Assembly: GCA_017898095.1 (NCBI GenBank) | Contig: JAGKQJ010000001.1 | Coordinates: 1-64,000 of the forward strand | Direction: 5' to 3' | DNA: 64,000 nucleotides | Source: Bacillaceae bacterium Marseille-Q3522 | GTDB lineage: Bacteria > Bacillota > Bacilli > Bacillales > Cytobacillaceae | Shown: positions 41,717-55,181 of the stretch, one piece after another | Layout of the letters: each line of letters opens with the position of its first letter | Position numbering within the stretch: position 1 is the first letter of the stretch | The notes under the pieces: model-generated | What the model was told of the DNA's origin: nothing | Seen by the model: only the letters and a program-made list of their open reading frames with translations | Databases searched by the model: none | Translations under genes and position numbers: made by a program

Positions 41717-41945
41717 AAACGAGTACATTCAGATTTATATTGAACAAATGGCAGAATGGATAGTTGAAAATACTGATATTTCAATAATAGAAATTGAAAC
41801 AATGATGACAAAGCATAAATCTGAAGTAATGGAAGTATTTAATCCATTTCCGGAAACAATTTTTCATTTTGATCCATCAAAGTTTGCTGAAATGCTAGCT
41901 ATTAATTGGAATCTTATAAAAAAACCACTAATTCAGTTTGTTTAA
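41691..41945 (+). CDS. hypothetical protein
   Basis: 84 residues from TTG 41691, supported by GAGGAGG 9 bases upstream. Acidic and helical in its first half (EYIQIYIEQMAEWIVENTDIS), with a FNPFPETIFHFDPSKF segment. No family is recognised. A good terminator follows, which supports a real transcript. Confidence 0.6.
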   Translation: MKLQHQFSENEYIQIYIEQMAEWIVENTDISIIEIETMMTKHKSEVMEVFNPFPETIFHFDPSKFAEMLAINWNLIKKPLIQFV

Positions 41946-41946
41946 T

Positions 41947-41983
41947 TTCGCTGCTGTTCGTATTAAAAAGCAGCGAATTTTTG
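41947..41983 (+). terminator. intrinsic terminator of the hypothetical pair
   Basis: TTCGCTGCT (41947-41955) pairs with AGCAGCGAA (41969-41977), followed by TTTTT. Confidence 0.88.
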
Positions 41984-42103
41984 ATTTGCTTTCTTTAATA
42001 ATATTCTAAGAAATTTCCAACTAATTACTGAATGATAGAACTGTCTAGTTTCTCAGGAATTTACATCACTCTCTAATACGTTGACATAAGTGAAAATTTT
42101 TTC

Positions 42104-42132
42104 TTGCATTCCTCCCAATTATCTTATATACT
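42104..42132 (+). promoter_or_regulatory. promoter of tRNA-Arg
   Basis: TTGCAT at 42104, 17 bases, TATACT at 42127, about 24 bases before the tRNA 5' end. Confidence 0.7.
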
Positions 42133-42156
42133 ATCTTAGTGTCTTCATTAAATATT

Positions 42157-42228
42157 GCCCTCGTGGTGCAACGGATAGCACGTAAGATTCCGGTTCTTGA
42201 GATGTGGGTTCGATTCCTGCCGAGGGCG
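42157..42228 (+). tRNA. tRNA-Arg (anticodon CCG)
   Basis: A full cloverleaf folds: acceptor GCCCTCG/CGAGGGC, D stem GTGC/GCAC, anticodon stem TAAGA/TCTTG with loop TTCCGGT (anticodon CCG at 42190-42192), T arm with GGTTCGATTCC and two wobble pairs. The CCA end is not encoded. A single tRNA-Arg near clpP and sigL agrees with trnQ of B. subtilis. Confidence 0.95.
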
Positions 42229-42491
42229 TAAAGAAGCTTGTTTAACAACGTTTTTCCAGTGATTCACAACTTGTTTTCTACCATTTTTCTTCCTCAACAT
42301 AAATTTGTTGATTTTCTCCATATTTTGTTATTCCAATATTGCTAATTTATTTCCATAGATATTCACTAAAATCACTAAAATACTCTTGTCTTTATCCCCT
42401 AATCTTACATTAATAATTTTTACATCAATTAAAACTTCAGTTCGTCATCATAACTGAATCAACATCTTTACTGTAAACCCATATTTTTTAG

Positions 42492-42629
42492 CGAGGAAGT
42501 ATAAGTTTAAAATACGAATTTGATAAAAAGATGGAAAAGGATTACCTTTTAGGTTGCTATGGCGCTATTCCAATTTTTAATCAATTTGCACTGGATGAAA
42601 ACGAAGAAGGTGATATTGATGGCGACTAA
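42492..42629 (+). pseudogene. coding relic downstream of tRNA-Arg
   Basis: An open stretch reading SLKYEFDKKMEKDYLLGCYG... and ...FNQFALDENEEGDIDGD before TAA. An ATG at 42531 lacks a good ribosome site. It looks like the end of a larger protein of unknown family. The bases 42229-42491 show nothing recognisable. Confidence 0.3.
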
Positions 42630-42689
42630 AACCAGTCGATTTCGCTTGCGATCATCTGCGTTCGATAGACAAGAGGAAAAAATCAAATA

Positions 42690-42815
42690 CCTCAAGCAAT
42701 AAAAAATTCAAAAAATTTTGCTTTGGATATAGAAGAAATATTAGATCATTTAGGCAGCAACTTATCCGAGTTATTTTATGGCTTTGGCTATAAGGAAACA
42801 CAAGATGAAATGTAA
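42690..42815 (+). pseudogene. coding relic, possibly from an XRE-type regulator
   Basis: The frame ending at TAA 42815 reads NFALDIEEILDHLGSNLSELFYG, somewhat like the last helices of an XRE helix-turn-helix domain. No start or upstream half is present. The similarity is from memory only. Confidence 0.25.
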
Positions 42816-42899
42816 TCAGCATGATTCTTTGCCTCTTTTATTAATTTTTATTCCGAAATAGCGGTGAATAAGTTAAAATAGAAGTGGGGAGGGATTGTG

Positions 42900-44231
42900 A
42901 TGAATTTGAAGCCTGGATTATGGCAGCAGCAAACGCTTAAATTAACGATGACGCAGGAACTGAGTCAGGCGATTACTTTACTGCAGTATAATACACAAGA
43001 GCTGACAGAATTTCTGGAAAATAAAGCGCTGGAAAATCCCCTAATGCAAATTGAAACAGTAAATGTGAAAACGATGGATCCGTTAGCGGATCGGGTAAAA
43101 AAATCAAAAGTAAAAAATAACGAGGACAAGCAGAATTGGATCGAGCAAATTGGCAGGCAAACAACGAGCCTGCAGGAATATTTGCAAAGCCAACTGCAGT
43201 TAGATGGCTATTCGGATGCGATAAAGCGCGCCTGTTTCTTGTTTATAGACAGTTTAGATGAAAACGGTTACTTGTGTGTTGATTTAGAGGAAACAAGAAA
43301 TAAGTTAGCTGTTGAAAAAAAGGATCTGGAAGACGCGTTGCAGCTGATTCAAGCATTAGAACCGGCAGGAGTTGGAGCGAGAAATCTGCAAGAATGCCTG
43401 CTTTTGCAAGTAAGACGGAACTCTGATGCGCCGCCGTTTACTGAAATGATTTTAGAAGAATGCTTTTTGGCTTTTGCAGATAAAAAATGGAAAACTATAA
43501 GTAAGTTATGTAATATTGCTTTAAAAGAAATTCAAGACGTTTTTGACTATGTGCAAACATTAAATCCACGACCGGCTGCTTTTTTTCGTGAAGAACAAAC
43601 AGCGTATATTATTCCGGACATCACCATAAAATGGGACGGCAGTTCATTTCACGTTAGCGTCTTTGATGAAAACTTGCCTTCTGTTCAATTTAATGAATCA
43701 TTTTATCGGAAATTTTCAAACCATGAAGATAAACAAGTCAAACGTTTCCTGCAAGAGAAACAGCATGATTATTTTTGGATTGTAAAAAGTTTGGAGCAGC
43801 GAAAAGAAACAATGATCAAGGTTTCACTTAAAATCGTCGAAAAACAACAAGAATTCTTTATTCATGGACCATCCAATTTAAAACCGATGACGATGAAAGA
43901 AATTGCTGATGAGCTTGGGATTCACGAATCGACGGTCAGCAGGGCAGTTCGTGAAAAATATGCGCAAACACCATACGGAACTTTCGAATTAAAGTCGTTT
44001 TTTTCCAGCACTATCAAAACTACTTCAAGTGAAGACGCATCATCACAGCAAGTAAAGAAGAAAATGGCGGAATTAATAGTAAAAGAAAATAAGAAAAAGC
44101 CGTTATCGGATCAGCAAATTTCAGCAGCGTTAGAAAAAGCCGCGGGCATTGTTGTTTCAAGACGCACCGTTGCAAAATACCGCGAACAGCTGGGAATAGC
44201 TTCATCTTCAAAAAGAAGACGCTTTGATTAA
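42900..44231 (+). CDS. sigL: RNA polymerase sigma-54 factor (SigL)
   Basis: 443 residues (B. subtilis 436). The N-terminal Gln-rich activator region (LWQQQTLKLTMTQELSQAITLLQ), a core-binding domain, a helix-turn-helix near 335-355 and the C-terminal RpoN box SRRTVAKYRE are intact. It directs -24/-12 promoters with enhancer-binding activators. ATG 42900 is chosen, 6 bases after GGGGAGGG; GTG 42897 is an alternative. Confidence 0.95.
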   Translation: MNLKPGLWQQQTLKLTMTQELSQAITLLQYNTQELTEFLENKALENPLMQIETVNVKTMDPLADRVKKSKVKNNEDKQNWIEQIGRQTTSLQEYLQSQLQLDGYSDAIKRACFLFIDSLDENGYLCVDLEETRNKLAVEKKDLEDALQLIQALEPAGVGARNLQECLLLQVRRNSDAPPFTEMILEECFLAFADKKWKTISKLCNIALKEIQDVFDYVQTLNPRPAAFFREEQTAYIIPDITIKWDGSSFHVSVFDENLPSVQFNESFYRKFSNHEDKQVKRFLQEKQHDYFWIVKSLEQRKETMIKVSLKIVEKQQEFFIHGPSNLKPMTMKEIADELGIHESTVSRAVREKYAQTPYGTFELKSFFSSTIKTTSSEDASSQQVKKKMAELIVKENKKKPLSDQQISAALEKAAGIVVSRRTVAKYREQLGIASSSKRRRFD

Positions 44232-44344
44232 AATTTTTCTAAATTAATACATGCGGAAATATTCGGATCTGGATATTACGACAGCATTGGTAGCAAGCAG
44301 TATCTTCAGGTAACTTAAACATTAAAAAAGAAAGGGTTATCCAA

Positions 44345-44584
44345 GTGGGTGTACTTATCTTATATACACGGAAACAATGCCCGTTATGTGACAAAGCAAA
44401 AAAAATCATTCAGGAGCTTCAGACGGATTGGCCATTCGAGTTTAAAGAAATTGATATAGTGGAAAATGAACAAGACTTGGAGGCGTACGGATTAATGATT
44501 CCGGTAGTGAAATGGAATGGGAAGCTCCTTCAATACGGACAAATTCAAAAAGATGTCATTTTGAAAGCCTTTTCACAAAAATAG
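44345..44584 (+). CDS. Glutaredoxin-like protein
   Basis: 79 residues of thioredoxin fold with the redox motif Cys-Pro-Leu-Cys at about 13-16 and a conserved cis-Pro (MIPVVK). It is probably a cytosolic thiol-disulfide protein of the DUF836/glutaredoxin group. GTG start after AAAGGG. It lies between sigL and cggR, with its own partner unknown. Confidence 0.8.
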   Translation: MGVLILYTRKQCPLCDKAKKIIQELQTDWPFEFKEIDIVENEQDLEAYGLMIPVVKWNGKLLQYGQIQKDVILKAFSQK

Positions 44585-44597
44585 GCGATTATATAAG

Positions 44598-44626
44598 TTG
44601 AATTTTTCATTTGCCACTGATAAAAT
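44598..44626 (+). promoter_or_regulatory. SigA promoter of the cggR-gapA operon
   Basis: TTGAAT at 44598, 17 bases, TAAAAT at 44621. The CggR operator lies about 30 bases downstream of the expected start point, as in B. subtilis. Confidence 0.75.
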
Positions 44627-44663
44627 AAACTTGTAACAGGGTGGTGATTTTTTTTAGCCGTAG

Positions 44664-44699
44664 TGGGACACTATAAGTCTACGCGGGACAAAAGATGAC
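44664..44699 (+). promoter_or_regulatory. CggR operator
   Basis: TGGGAC (44664-44669), 6 bases, AGTC, 4 bases, CGGGAC (44684-44689), 6 bases, TGAC. This is the known tandem CggR site CGGGAC-N6-TGTC-N4-CGGGAC-N6-TGTC with three base changes and a perfect 20-bp period. Confidence 0.9.
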
Positions 44700-44725
44700 C
44701 ATTTTTGAGTAAAGGGGTAATTGAC

Positions 44726-45748
44726 GTGTTCTCAATAATGGAAATACAAAAAAAATTATTGCCTGATTTACTGCTTGTTATGCAAAAGCGTTACCACATC
44801 TTGAAATATATTGGTTTGATGCAGCCGGTTGGAAGAAGAAGTCTTTCAGGCAGCCTTGGGCTTACGGAAAGAGTGTTAAGAAGTGAAGTCAGCTTCTTAA
44901 AAGAACAAAAACTGTTATCTGTTACTAGTGCCGGGATGTCTTTGACGAAGGACGGAAAAGAGCTTGTCGGACAACTGGAAAATGTCATGCGCGAAATAAC
45001 CGGGATCAATGATTTGGAAGTTCAATTGAAAAACAGTTTAGGGATTGCAAAGGTCATCATTGTTTCCGGCGACAGCGATACTTTTCCATGGGTGAAAAGT
45101 GAGCTGGGCAGAGCATGTGCCGCCTGTATGAAAAAAAGGCTGAAAGGAAAAAATATCATTGCGGTTAACGGCGGTTCGACGATGGCTGCCGTGGCGGAAA
45201 TGCTTCCGCAGGATTTATCCGAAAAGGATTTATTGTTTGTCGCGTCCCGGGGCGGTCTTGGCGAAGATGTAAAAAACCAGGCCAATACGATTTGTGCAAC
45301 AATGGCAGAACGTACACATGCAAAACACCGTTTATTTTTCATGCCGGATCAGGTCAGCGAGGCAATGTATGCCTCGATGGTCAAGGAACCAAGTATTCAG
45401 GAAATTTTGCAGTTAATCACTTCTGCAGACATGGTAATACACGGGATTGGTGACGCCGTTACAATGGCAGAACGCCGTAAAACAAGTAAAGAGGATCTGG
45501 AAAAGATTGTTTCAGGACGGGCCGTTGGCGAAGCCTTTGGCTATTACTTTGATGAAGCGGGTAAAGTTGTCCATAAAGTACGCACAATCGGTTTACAGTT
45601 AGAAGAATTAGAGAAAATTGAACACGTTATTGCCGTTGCCGGCGGCTCTTCAAAGGCAAAAGCAATCCGTGCCTATTTAAAACAGGCTCCTGTCTCCACT
45701 GTACTTATCACGGATGAAGGAGCAGCAAACGAGTTGGTTAACGGGTGA
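44726..45748 (+). CDS. cggR: Central glycolytic genes regulator CggR
   Basis: 340 residues, exactly as in B. subtilis. The N-terminal winged helix (about 15-75, with GRRSLSGSLGLTERVLRSEV) is followed by a SorC/DeoR-type sugar-phosphate domain (GGSTMAAVAEM, VHGIGDA, AVAGGSSKA). It represses its own operon and is released by fructose-1,6-bisphosphate. GTG 44726 is chosen (AAAGGGG 8 bases upstream); TTG 44705 adds only seven residues. Confidence 0.95.
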   Translation: MFSIMEIQKKLLPDLLLVMQKRYHILKYIGLMQPVGRRSLSGSLGLTERVLRSEVSFLKEQKLLSVTSAGMSLTKDGKELVGQLENVMREITGINDLEVQLKNSLGIAKVIIVSGDSDTFPWVKSELGRACAACMKKRLKGKNIIAVNGGSTMAAVAEMLPQDLSEKDLLFVASRGGLGEDVKNQANTICATMAERTHAKHRLFFMPDQVSEAMYASMVKEPSIQEILQLITSADMVIHGIGDAVTMAERRKTSKEDLEKIVSGRAVGEAFGYYFDEAGKVVHKVRTIGLQLEELEKIEHVIAVAGGSSKAKAIRAYLKQAPVSTVLITDEGAANELVNG

Positions 45749-45759
45749 TTTTTTCACCC
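45743..45759 (+). promoter_or_regulatory. hairpin at the cggR-gapA junction, probable mRNA processing/stability element
   Basis: GGGTGA and TCACCC close a small T-rich loop and overlap the cggR stop. In B. subtilis the cggR-gapA mRNA is cleaved at this junction, and a 5' stem-loop stabilises the gapA part. The equivalence is inferred from position. Confidence 0.6.
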
Positions 45760-45801
45760 TTCCAATAAATATCCTGTAATTTATTTAAGGAGGAAATAAA
45801 C

Positions 45802-46812
45802 ATGACAGTAAAAGTTGGTATTAACGGATTTGGCCGTATTGGACGTTTAGCATTCCGCCGTATTCAAGAAGTAGAAGGAATCGAAGTAGTTGCTATTAAT
45901 GATTTAACAGACGCAAAAATGTTAGCTCATTTATTAAAATACGACTCTGCTCAAGGACGTTTTCCTGGTGAAGTCGAAGTTGGAGACGGCTCCTTCACTG
46001 TAAATAATAAAGAAGTAAAAGTATTTTCCATCCCTAACCCGGAAGAAATTCCTTGGGGAAAATTAGGCGTTGAAATTGTACTTGAATGTACAGGCTTCTT
46101 TACAAAACAAGAAAAAGCAGAATTGCACTTAAAAGGCGGTGCGAAAAAAGTTGTTATTTCTGCACCTGCAAGTGGAAATATGAAAACAATCGTTTATAAT
46201 GTAAACCATGAAACGCTGGATGGTTCTGAAACAGTTATTTCCGGAGCTTCTTGTACAACAAACTGCTTAGCACCAATGGCAAAAGTATTAGAAGAAAAAT
46301 TCGGTATCGTTTCCGGTTTAATGACAACAATTCATGCTTACACAGGCGACCAAAACACATTGGATGCACCGCACCGTAAAGGTGACTTGCGCCGTGCCCG
46401 TTCTGCAGCAGTAAGTGTTATTCCTAACTCCACCGGTGCAGCAAAAGCAATCGGAGAAGTGCTTCCAAACTTAAAAGGTAAATTAGACGGAGCTGCACAA
46501 CGTGTACCGGTACCAGTCGGTTCCTTAACAGAACTTGTTACAGTTCTGAAGAAAAAAGTAACCATTGAAGAAGTAAATGCAGCGATGAAAGAAGCTTCTG
46601 ATCCGGATACTTTCGGTTATACTGCCGACCCGATTGTTTCAGCTGATATTGTTGGCATGACCTACGGATCATTATATGATGAAACACAAACGAAGGTTCT
46701 GACTGTCGGCGATCAACAATTGGTTAAAACAGTTGCTTGGTACGATAATGAAATGTCATATACTTCCCAACTGATCCGTACGCTTGAATATTTCGCGAAA
46801 TTGGCTAAATAA
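45802..46812 (+). CDS. gapA: Glyceraldehyde-3-phosphate dehydrogenase (glycolytic)
   Basis: 336 residues. NAD-binding [13 protein letters not shown] at the start, the catalytic Cys151 in [12 protein letters not shown], and [11 protein letters not shown] are intact. As the second gene of the cggR operon it is the catabolic GapA. A strong TTAAGGAGG site precedes ATG. A hairpin follows that may partly end transcription. Confidence 0.97.
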   Translation: MTVKVGINGFGRIGRLAFRRIQEVEGIEVVAINDLTDAKMLAHLLKYDSAQGRFPGEVEVGDGSFTVNNKEVKVFSIPNPEEIPWGKLGVEIVLECTGFFTKQEKAELHLKGGAKKVVISAPASGNMKTIVYNVNHETLDGSETVISGASCTTNCLAPMAKVLEEKFGIVSGLMTTIHAYTGDQNTLDAPHRKGDLRRARSAAVSVIPNSTGAAKAIGEVLPNLKGKLDGAAQRVPVPVGSLTELVTVLKKKVTIEEVNAAMKEASDPDTFGYTADPIVSADIVGMTYGSLYDETQTKVLTVGDQQLVKTVAWYDNEMSYTSQLIRTLEYFAKLAK

Positions 46813-46843
46813 GCAACCGAAGATAAGCAAAATGGAAATGAAT

Positions 46844-46873
46844 AGAGCGGAAACGGCTGTTTCCGCTCTTTCT
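46844..46873 (+). terminator. hairpin between gapA and pgk, partial terminator
   Basis: AGAGCGGAAAC pairs with GTTTCCGCTCT around a four-base loop, followed by TTTCT. The strong stem and short T run suggest partial termination, allowing higher gapA expression. Confidence 0.7.
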
Positions 46874-46919
46874 GGGTGAAGAACCAGGTTTCAATCCTAT
46901 AAAAACGGAGGCTGTTTTC

Positions 46920-50413
<3,494 letters not shown>

Positions 50414-50456
50414 AGTAAGCAAAGCCTGTAAGTTGATGGCTGCAACTTGAAAATAG

Positions 50457-51770
<1,314 letters not shown>

Positions 51771-51797
51771 TTTTCCCGGCCAATAAATTTGATAGAC

Positions 51798-51829
51798 AAA
51801 ACCTCCTATTCGGTTATAGGAGGTTTTTT
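51798..51829 (+). terminator. intrinsic terminator of the glycolytic operon
   Basis: AAAACCTCCTAT pairs with ATAGGAGGTTTT around TCGGTT, followed by T residues. Confidence 0.94.
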
Positions 51830-51938
51830 GTGTATCAAAAAAGGACGATAGTCTTTTTTTAAGAAAAAATATAAAAAGCTCCGGCTTATCTGGTAAAATA
51901 AAGGTACTGTTATTTAATAGATAGGTTGGAGGTAAACA

Positions 51939-54581
51939 ATGTACAAGTTTTTTTCCCGGTTCGGCAGGTACATCATTGCTTTTTTCATACCATTTATGTT
52001 ACTGGGCGGGGTTTTTGTCTTATGGGGTGTATATCCATTTGGGGACCGTTCCATTTTAATGTCCGATCAATTTACGCAATACATTCCCTTTTATCATCAT
52101 TTTTATGATGTGTTAAGGGGAAACGGGAGCCTTTTTTATACGTGGGAAGCAGGAATGGGAATGAACTTTTGGGGAACATTTGCTTATTATTTGGCCAGTC
52201 CTGTCTCTCTTATCGTCATTTTCTTTGACCGCCACCTTCTCCCTGAGGCATTCGTCCTTATGACGTTGATTAAAGCAGGCTTGGCGGGATTATTCATGCA
52301 TATTTATCTAGCAAAGCTTTTTCAAACGGAAAAGATCACAACATGGATCTTTTCAACTAGCTATGCTTTGATATCATTTTCAATCGGATATTTTTTTAAT
52401 ATCATGTGGCTTGATAGTGTTTATATGCTGCCGCTCGTCCTGTTGGGCGTTGAATACTTATTTCGGAAAAAATCTCTTTTATTCATCATCAGCTTAGCAA
52501 TCCTATTTATTGCCAATTTTTATACGGCTTACATGGTTGGAATCTTTACATTTCTTTATTTTATTTTACGAAGCTTTTTAATAGAGAAGGTAACAGTGAA
52601 GAAATTTTTTCAGCATTTTTCTTCATTTGCCGTCTGCACGATTGCTGCGGCAGGTATTTCGGCATTTATAACGATCCCGACATATCTCCTTTTAAGGGGT
52701 AATGATCATCCGACACAATGGGCCGGAGCATTAAATCCTGCTTTTGGTTTTTTTGAATTTTTTGCAAAGCTGTATAACGGCAGTATCGAGCTGTTAGTGA
52801 TGCCAAATGTTTTTAGCGGACTCTTGCCGCTATTGTTGGCACCGTTATTTTTTCTCCATACAAAAATAACAGCAAAAGAGAAAATCCTTACTTTTTTTCT
52901 CGTGTGCGGATTATTTTTAAGCTTGCAAATAGACGGATTAAATTATATTTGGCATGCATTTGAAAAACCATCCGGTTATTTGCAGCGTTTTGTTTTTGTT
53001 TTTTCATTTGTATTGATCTATCTTGCTTTTCGCGCTTATCTTGTCTTTGAAAAAAAATATCTGCCGGCTTTAATAAAGATTTATTTATGTAATGTCGGTA
53101 TTCTGATTCTCTTAACAAAGCTGGAGCCGGAATTAATGCCGCTTGAGAAAGCACTTTTCAATATTATTTTGTTAACGATGTTCAGCTTTGTACTCTATTT
53201 GAAGGTAACAGTAAAAAAGCATCAGTCTCTGATTGCGGGCTTCTTGCTTTTCTTAGTTGCTTTAGATATGGCGAGCAATGCATACAGCCATGTGCAAACA
53301 TTAAACAGCTATCTTGGTTATAGTTTTACAAGAGGTCAGTATAATATGCAAAAGCCGGCTTTTGTGCAAATAATTGATGAACTAAACAGTAAAGACAAGG
53401 ATTTTTACCGCATAAGCCCTGTCATGAGTTTATCTGAAGATGAGTCGTTGCAATACCGCCACTATACAGGCGATATCCCATTGGATGTAAATAATTCGCT
53501 GCGTTATAAGTTTAAAGGGATGTCTAATTTTAATACGTTATCGAACGGCACGCTGCACCAGTTCATGTACGATTTAGGCTACAGCTCAACGCTCGGCTCC
53601 CGCTCGCTGACACAAAATAACGGAATTATTTCGACGGACAGTTTATTTGGCTTTAAGTATTTGCTTAGCGATAAACCTGTCGATAAGTTTGGTTTTGAGC
53701 AAGTGGAATGTAGAGACGATGTTTGTTTATATCAAAACGATAACGCCCTGCCGATCGGCTTTATGATGGATGAAAGGCAGACAGTTTTTCAGACTGAACT
53801 TGACAATCCTTTTGAAAAGCAAAATCAATTGTTAGGGCAAGAGATTTTTGCACCTGTCAACATCCGTTCGATTCAATATCATAATTTGCAAGTGGAACAA
53901 TCAGGGGATATTCAGCATGTGAAAAAAATCAACCCGGATCAAGAAGGCTCGATGGAAATGACAATAGACTTGCAAGGGAAGAAGCAATTATACACGTTGC
54001 TGTCTGCCGGGAAAGGCTTTTTTGGTTATAATGAAACATCCGTATTTGTAAACGGGGAATCATTAGGGCTTTACCCGACCTTTCATAATGACCGGGTACT
54101 GGATTTAGGTGCCTTTGAAAATGAAACAGTAACGATCAAGATCGACTTTTCCGTCGCGGAAACGCAATTGACGCAGCAGTTATTTTACGCGCTTGATATT
54201 CCGGGCTTTGAACAGCGCATTTCCGAGATAAAAACAAAGTCTTTGCAAGTCACGAAGTGGACGGATACTTCTGTTGCAGGAAATATTACTGTACAAGAAC
54301 CGGATACATTATTCTTGTCTATCCCCTATGACAGTGGCTGGAAAGCAAAGCTGGACGGCGCCACTGTCCCTGTGAAAAAAGTAGGCGGGTTTATCGGAGT
54401 GGATGTTGATGAGGGTTCCCATGATGTGCAATTATTTTATGAAGTACCGGGACTTATGGTTGGGGGAATGGCCACAATCGCGAGTATTGCCGGTGTTGCA
54501 GCGGTAGCGATATTTTTAAGAAGAAAAGAAGTACAACATCGTCAAACACCAACAGTCCATGAAAAACATTATTCGGCGTAA
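51939..54581 (+). CDS. yfhO: YfhO-family GT-C glycosyltransferase
   Basis: 880 residues (B. subtilis YfhO 861). About twelve membrane helices fill residues 1-450, with the conserved Asp in SDQFTQY in the first outer loop and WEAGMGMNFWG after it. A large extracytoplasmic part follows (about 460-850), and a last helix lies near 850-875. In B. subtilis YfhO works with CsbB and GtcA to add GlcNAc to lipoteichoic acid outside the cell. TTGGAGG precedes the start. csbB- and gtcA-like genes lie downstream after a broken second copy. Confidence 0.9.
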   Translation: MYKFFSRFGRYIIAFFIPFMLLGGVFVLWGVYPFGDRSILMSDQFTQYIPFYHHFYDVLRGNGSLFYTWEAGMGMNFWGTFAYYLASPVSLIVIFFDRHLLPEAFVLMTLIKAGLAGLFMHIYLAKLFQTEKITTWIFSTSYALISFSIGYFFNIMWLDSVYMLPLVLLGVEYLFRKKSLLFIISLAILFIANFYTAYMVGIFTFLYFILRSFLIEKVTVKKFFQHFSSFAVCTIAAAGISAFITIPTYLLLRGNDHPTQWAGALNPAFGFFEFFAKLYNGSIELLVMPNVFSGLLPLLLAPLFFLHTKITAKEKILTFFLVCGLFLSLQIDGLNYIWHAFEKPSGYLQRFVFVFSFVLIYLAFRAYLVFEKKYLPALIKIYLCNVGILILLTKLEPELMPLEKALFNIILLTMFSFVLYLKVTVKKHQSLIAGFLLFLVALDMASNAYSHVQTLNSYLGYSFTRGQYNMQKPAFVQIIDELNSKDKDFYRISPVMSLSEDESLQYRHYTGDIPLDVNNSLRYKFKGMSNFNTLSNGTLHQFMYDLGYSSTLGSRSLTQNNGIISTDSLFGFKYLLSDKPVDKFGFEQVECRDDVCLYQNDNALPIGFMMDERQTVFQTELDNPFEKQNQLLGQEIFAPVNIRSIQYHNLQVEQSGDIQHVKKINPDQEGSMEMTIDLQGKKQLYTLLSAGKGFFGYNETSVFVNGESLGLYPTFHNDRVLDLGAFENETVTIKIDFSVAETQLTQQLFYALDIPGFEQRISEIKTKSLQVTKWTDTSVAGNITVQEPDTLFLSIPYDSGWKAKLDGATVPVKKVGGFIGVDVDEGSHDVQLFYEVPGLMVGGMATIASIAGVAAVAIFLRRKEVQHRQTPTVHEKHYSA

Positions 54582-54737
54582 AAATCCGCTGATCATGGAA
54601 ACGATTATCGGCTCTTTGAATCTAAGGGAACTCTTGCCGGAAGCCGTATTGTGGAGGAAAGAACGATTAAGAATTATTCCCTGATTTAAAAAGTTGATAT
54701 TGATAGAAACGCAATGTGAATTCACAAAATTATATTG

Positions 54738-54770
54738 AAAAAAGGGTATCAGGAGTAACTTCTGATACCC
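54738..54770 (-). terminator. terminator for a leftward transcript
   Basis: GGGTATCAG (54744-54752) and CTGATACCC (54762-54770) pair. On the minus strand this is followed by six T residues. It lies just past the GyrI-like relic, which reads in this direction. Confidence 0.75.
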
Positions 54771-54781
54771 GATTTACAATT

Positions 54782-55055
54782 CTATTTTACCGGAATCCAG
54801 ATTTCAGAATATAAATCAGGATTGGCCGGATTGTCATCTGAATAGACTTCTTTAGACTTCTAATTCCGCTGTTCCCATATATTCGAAACCGCTGGAGGGG
54901 AACCATTCTGAAAATATTTGTTTCCATGCTTTTTGCATCGCATCCGGCATCGGTCCATGGACAGGGAAAATAGCCCATTTTGACGCGGGAATTTCCAATT
55001 TTAAAAAACCTTCCGGTATATTGCCTTCAAATTCAGTTGCTATCCAATAATCCAT
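54782..55055 (-). pseudogene. truncated GyrI-like effector-binding domain (AraC-regulator type)
   Basis: The minus strand reads MDYWIATEFEG, then a segment with IPASKWAIFPVHGPMP and WKQIFSEWFPSSGFEY, then after a frameshift YSDDNPANPDLYSEIWIPVK and a stop. This is the C-terminal part of a GyrI-like small-molecule-binding domain, often fused to AraC-type regulators. The frameshift is a 10-bp tandem duplication (TAGACTTCTT twice, 54843-54862). The N-terminal half is missing. Apart from this relic and its terminator, the gap 54582-55181 is empty. Confidence 0.75.
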
Positions 55056-55181
55056 TAGTTGTTTTACGAATGAAATACTGGGAGAGTTGGATAATAGGAT
55101 TTAACTGGACATTTTCATAGAATTAGTAGATACTAAAATGGAAAAAACATGTCGATTGGAACATCTTTGGAGGAAATACGG

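Noticed and set aside
42157-42228. att-type duplication of the tRNA-Arg 3' end
   Set aside because: No second copy of the T-arm/acceptor end was found by eye within 41-43 kb, so an integration scar is only inferred.
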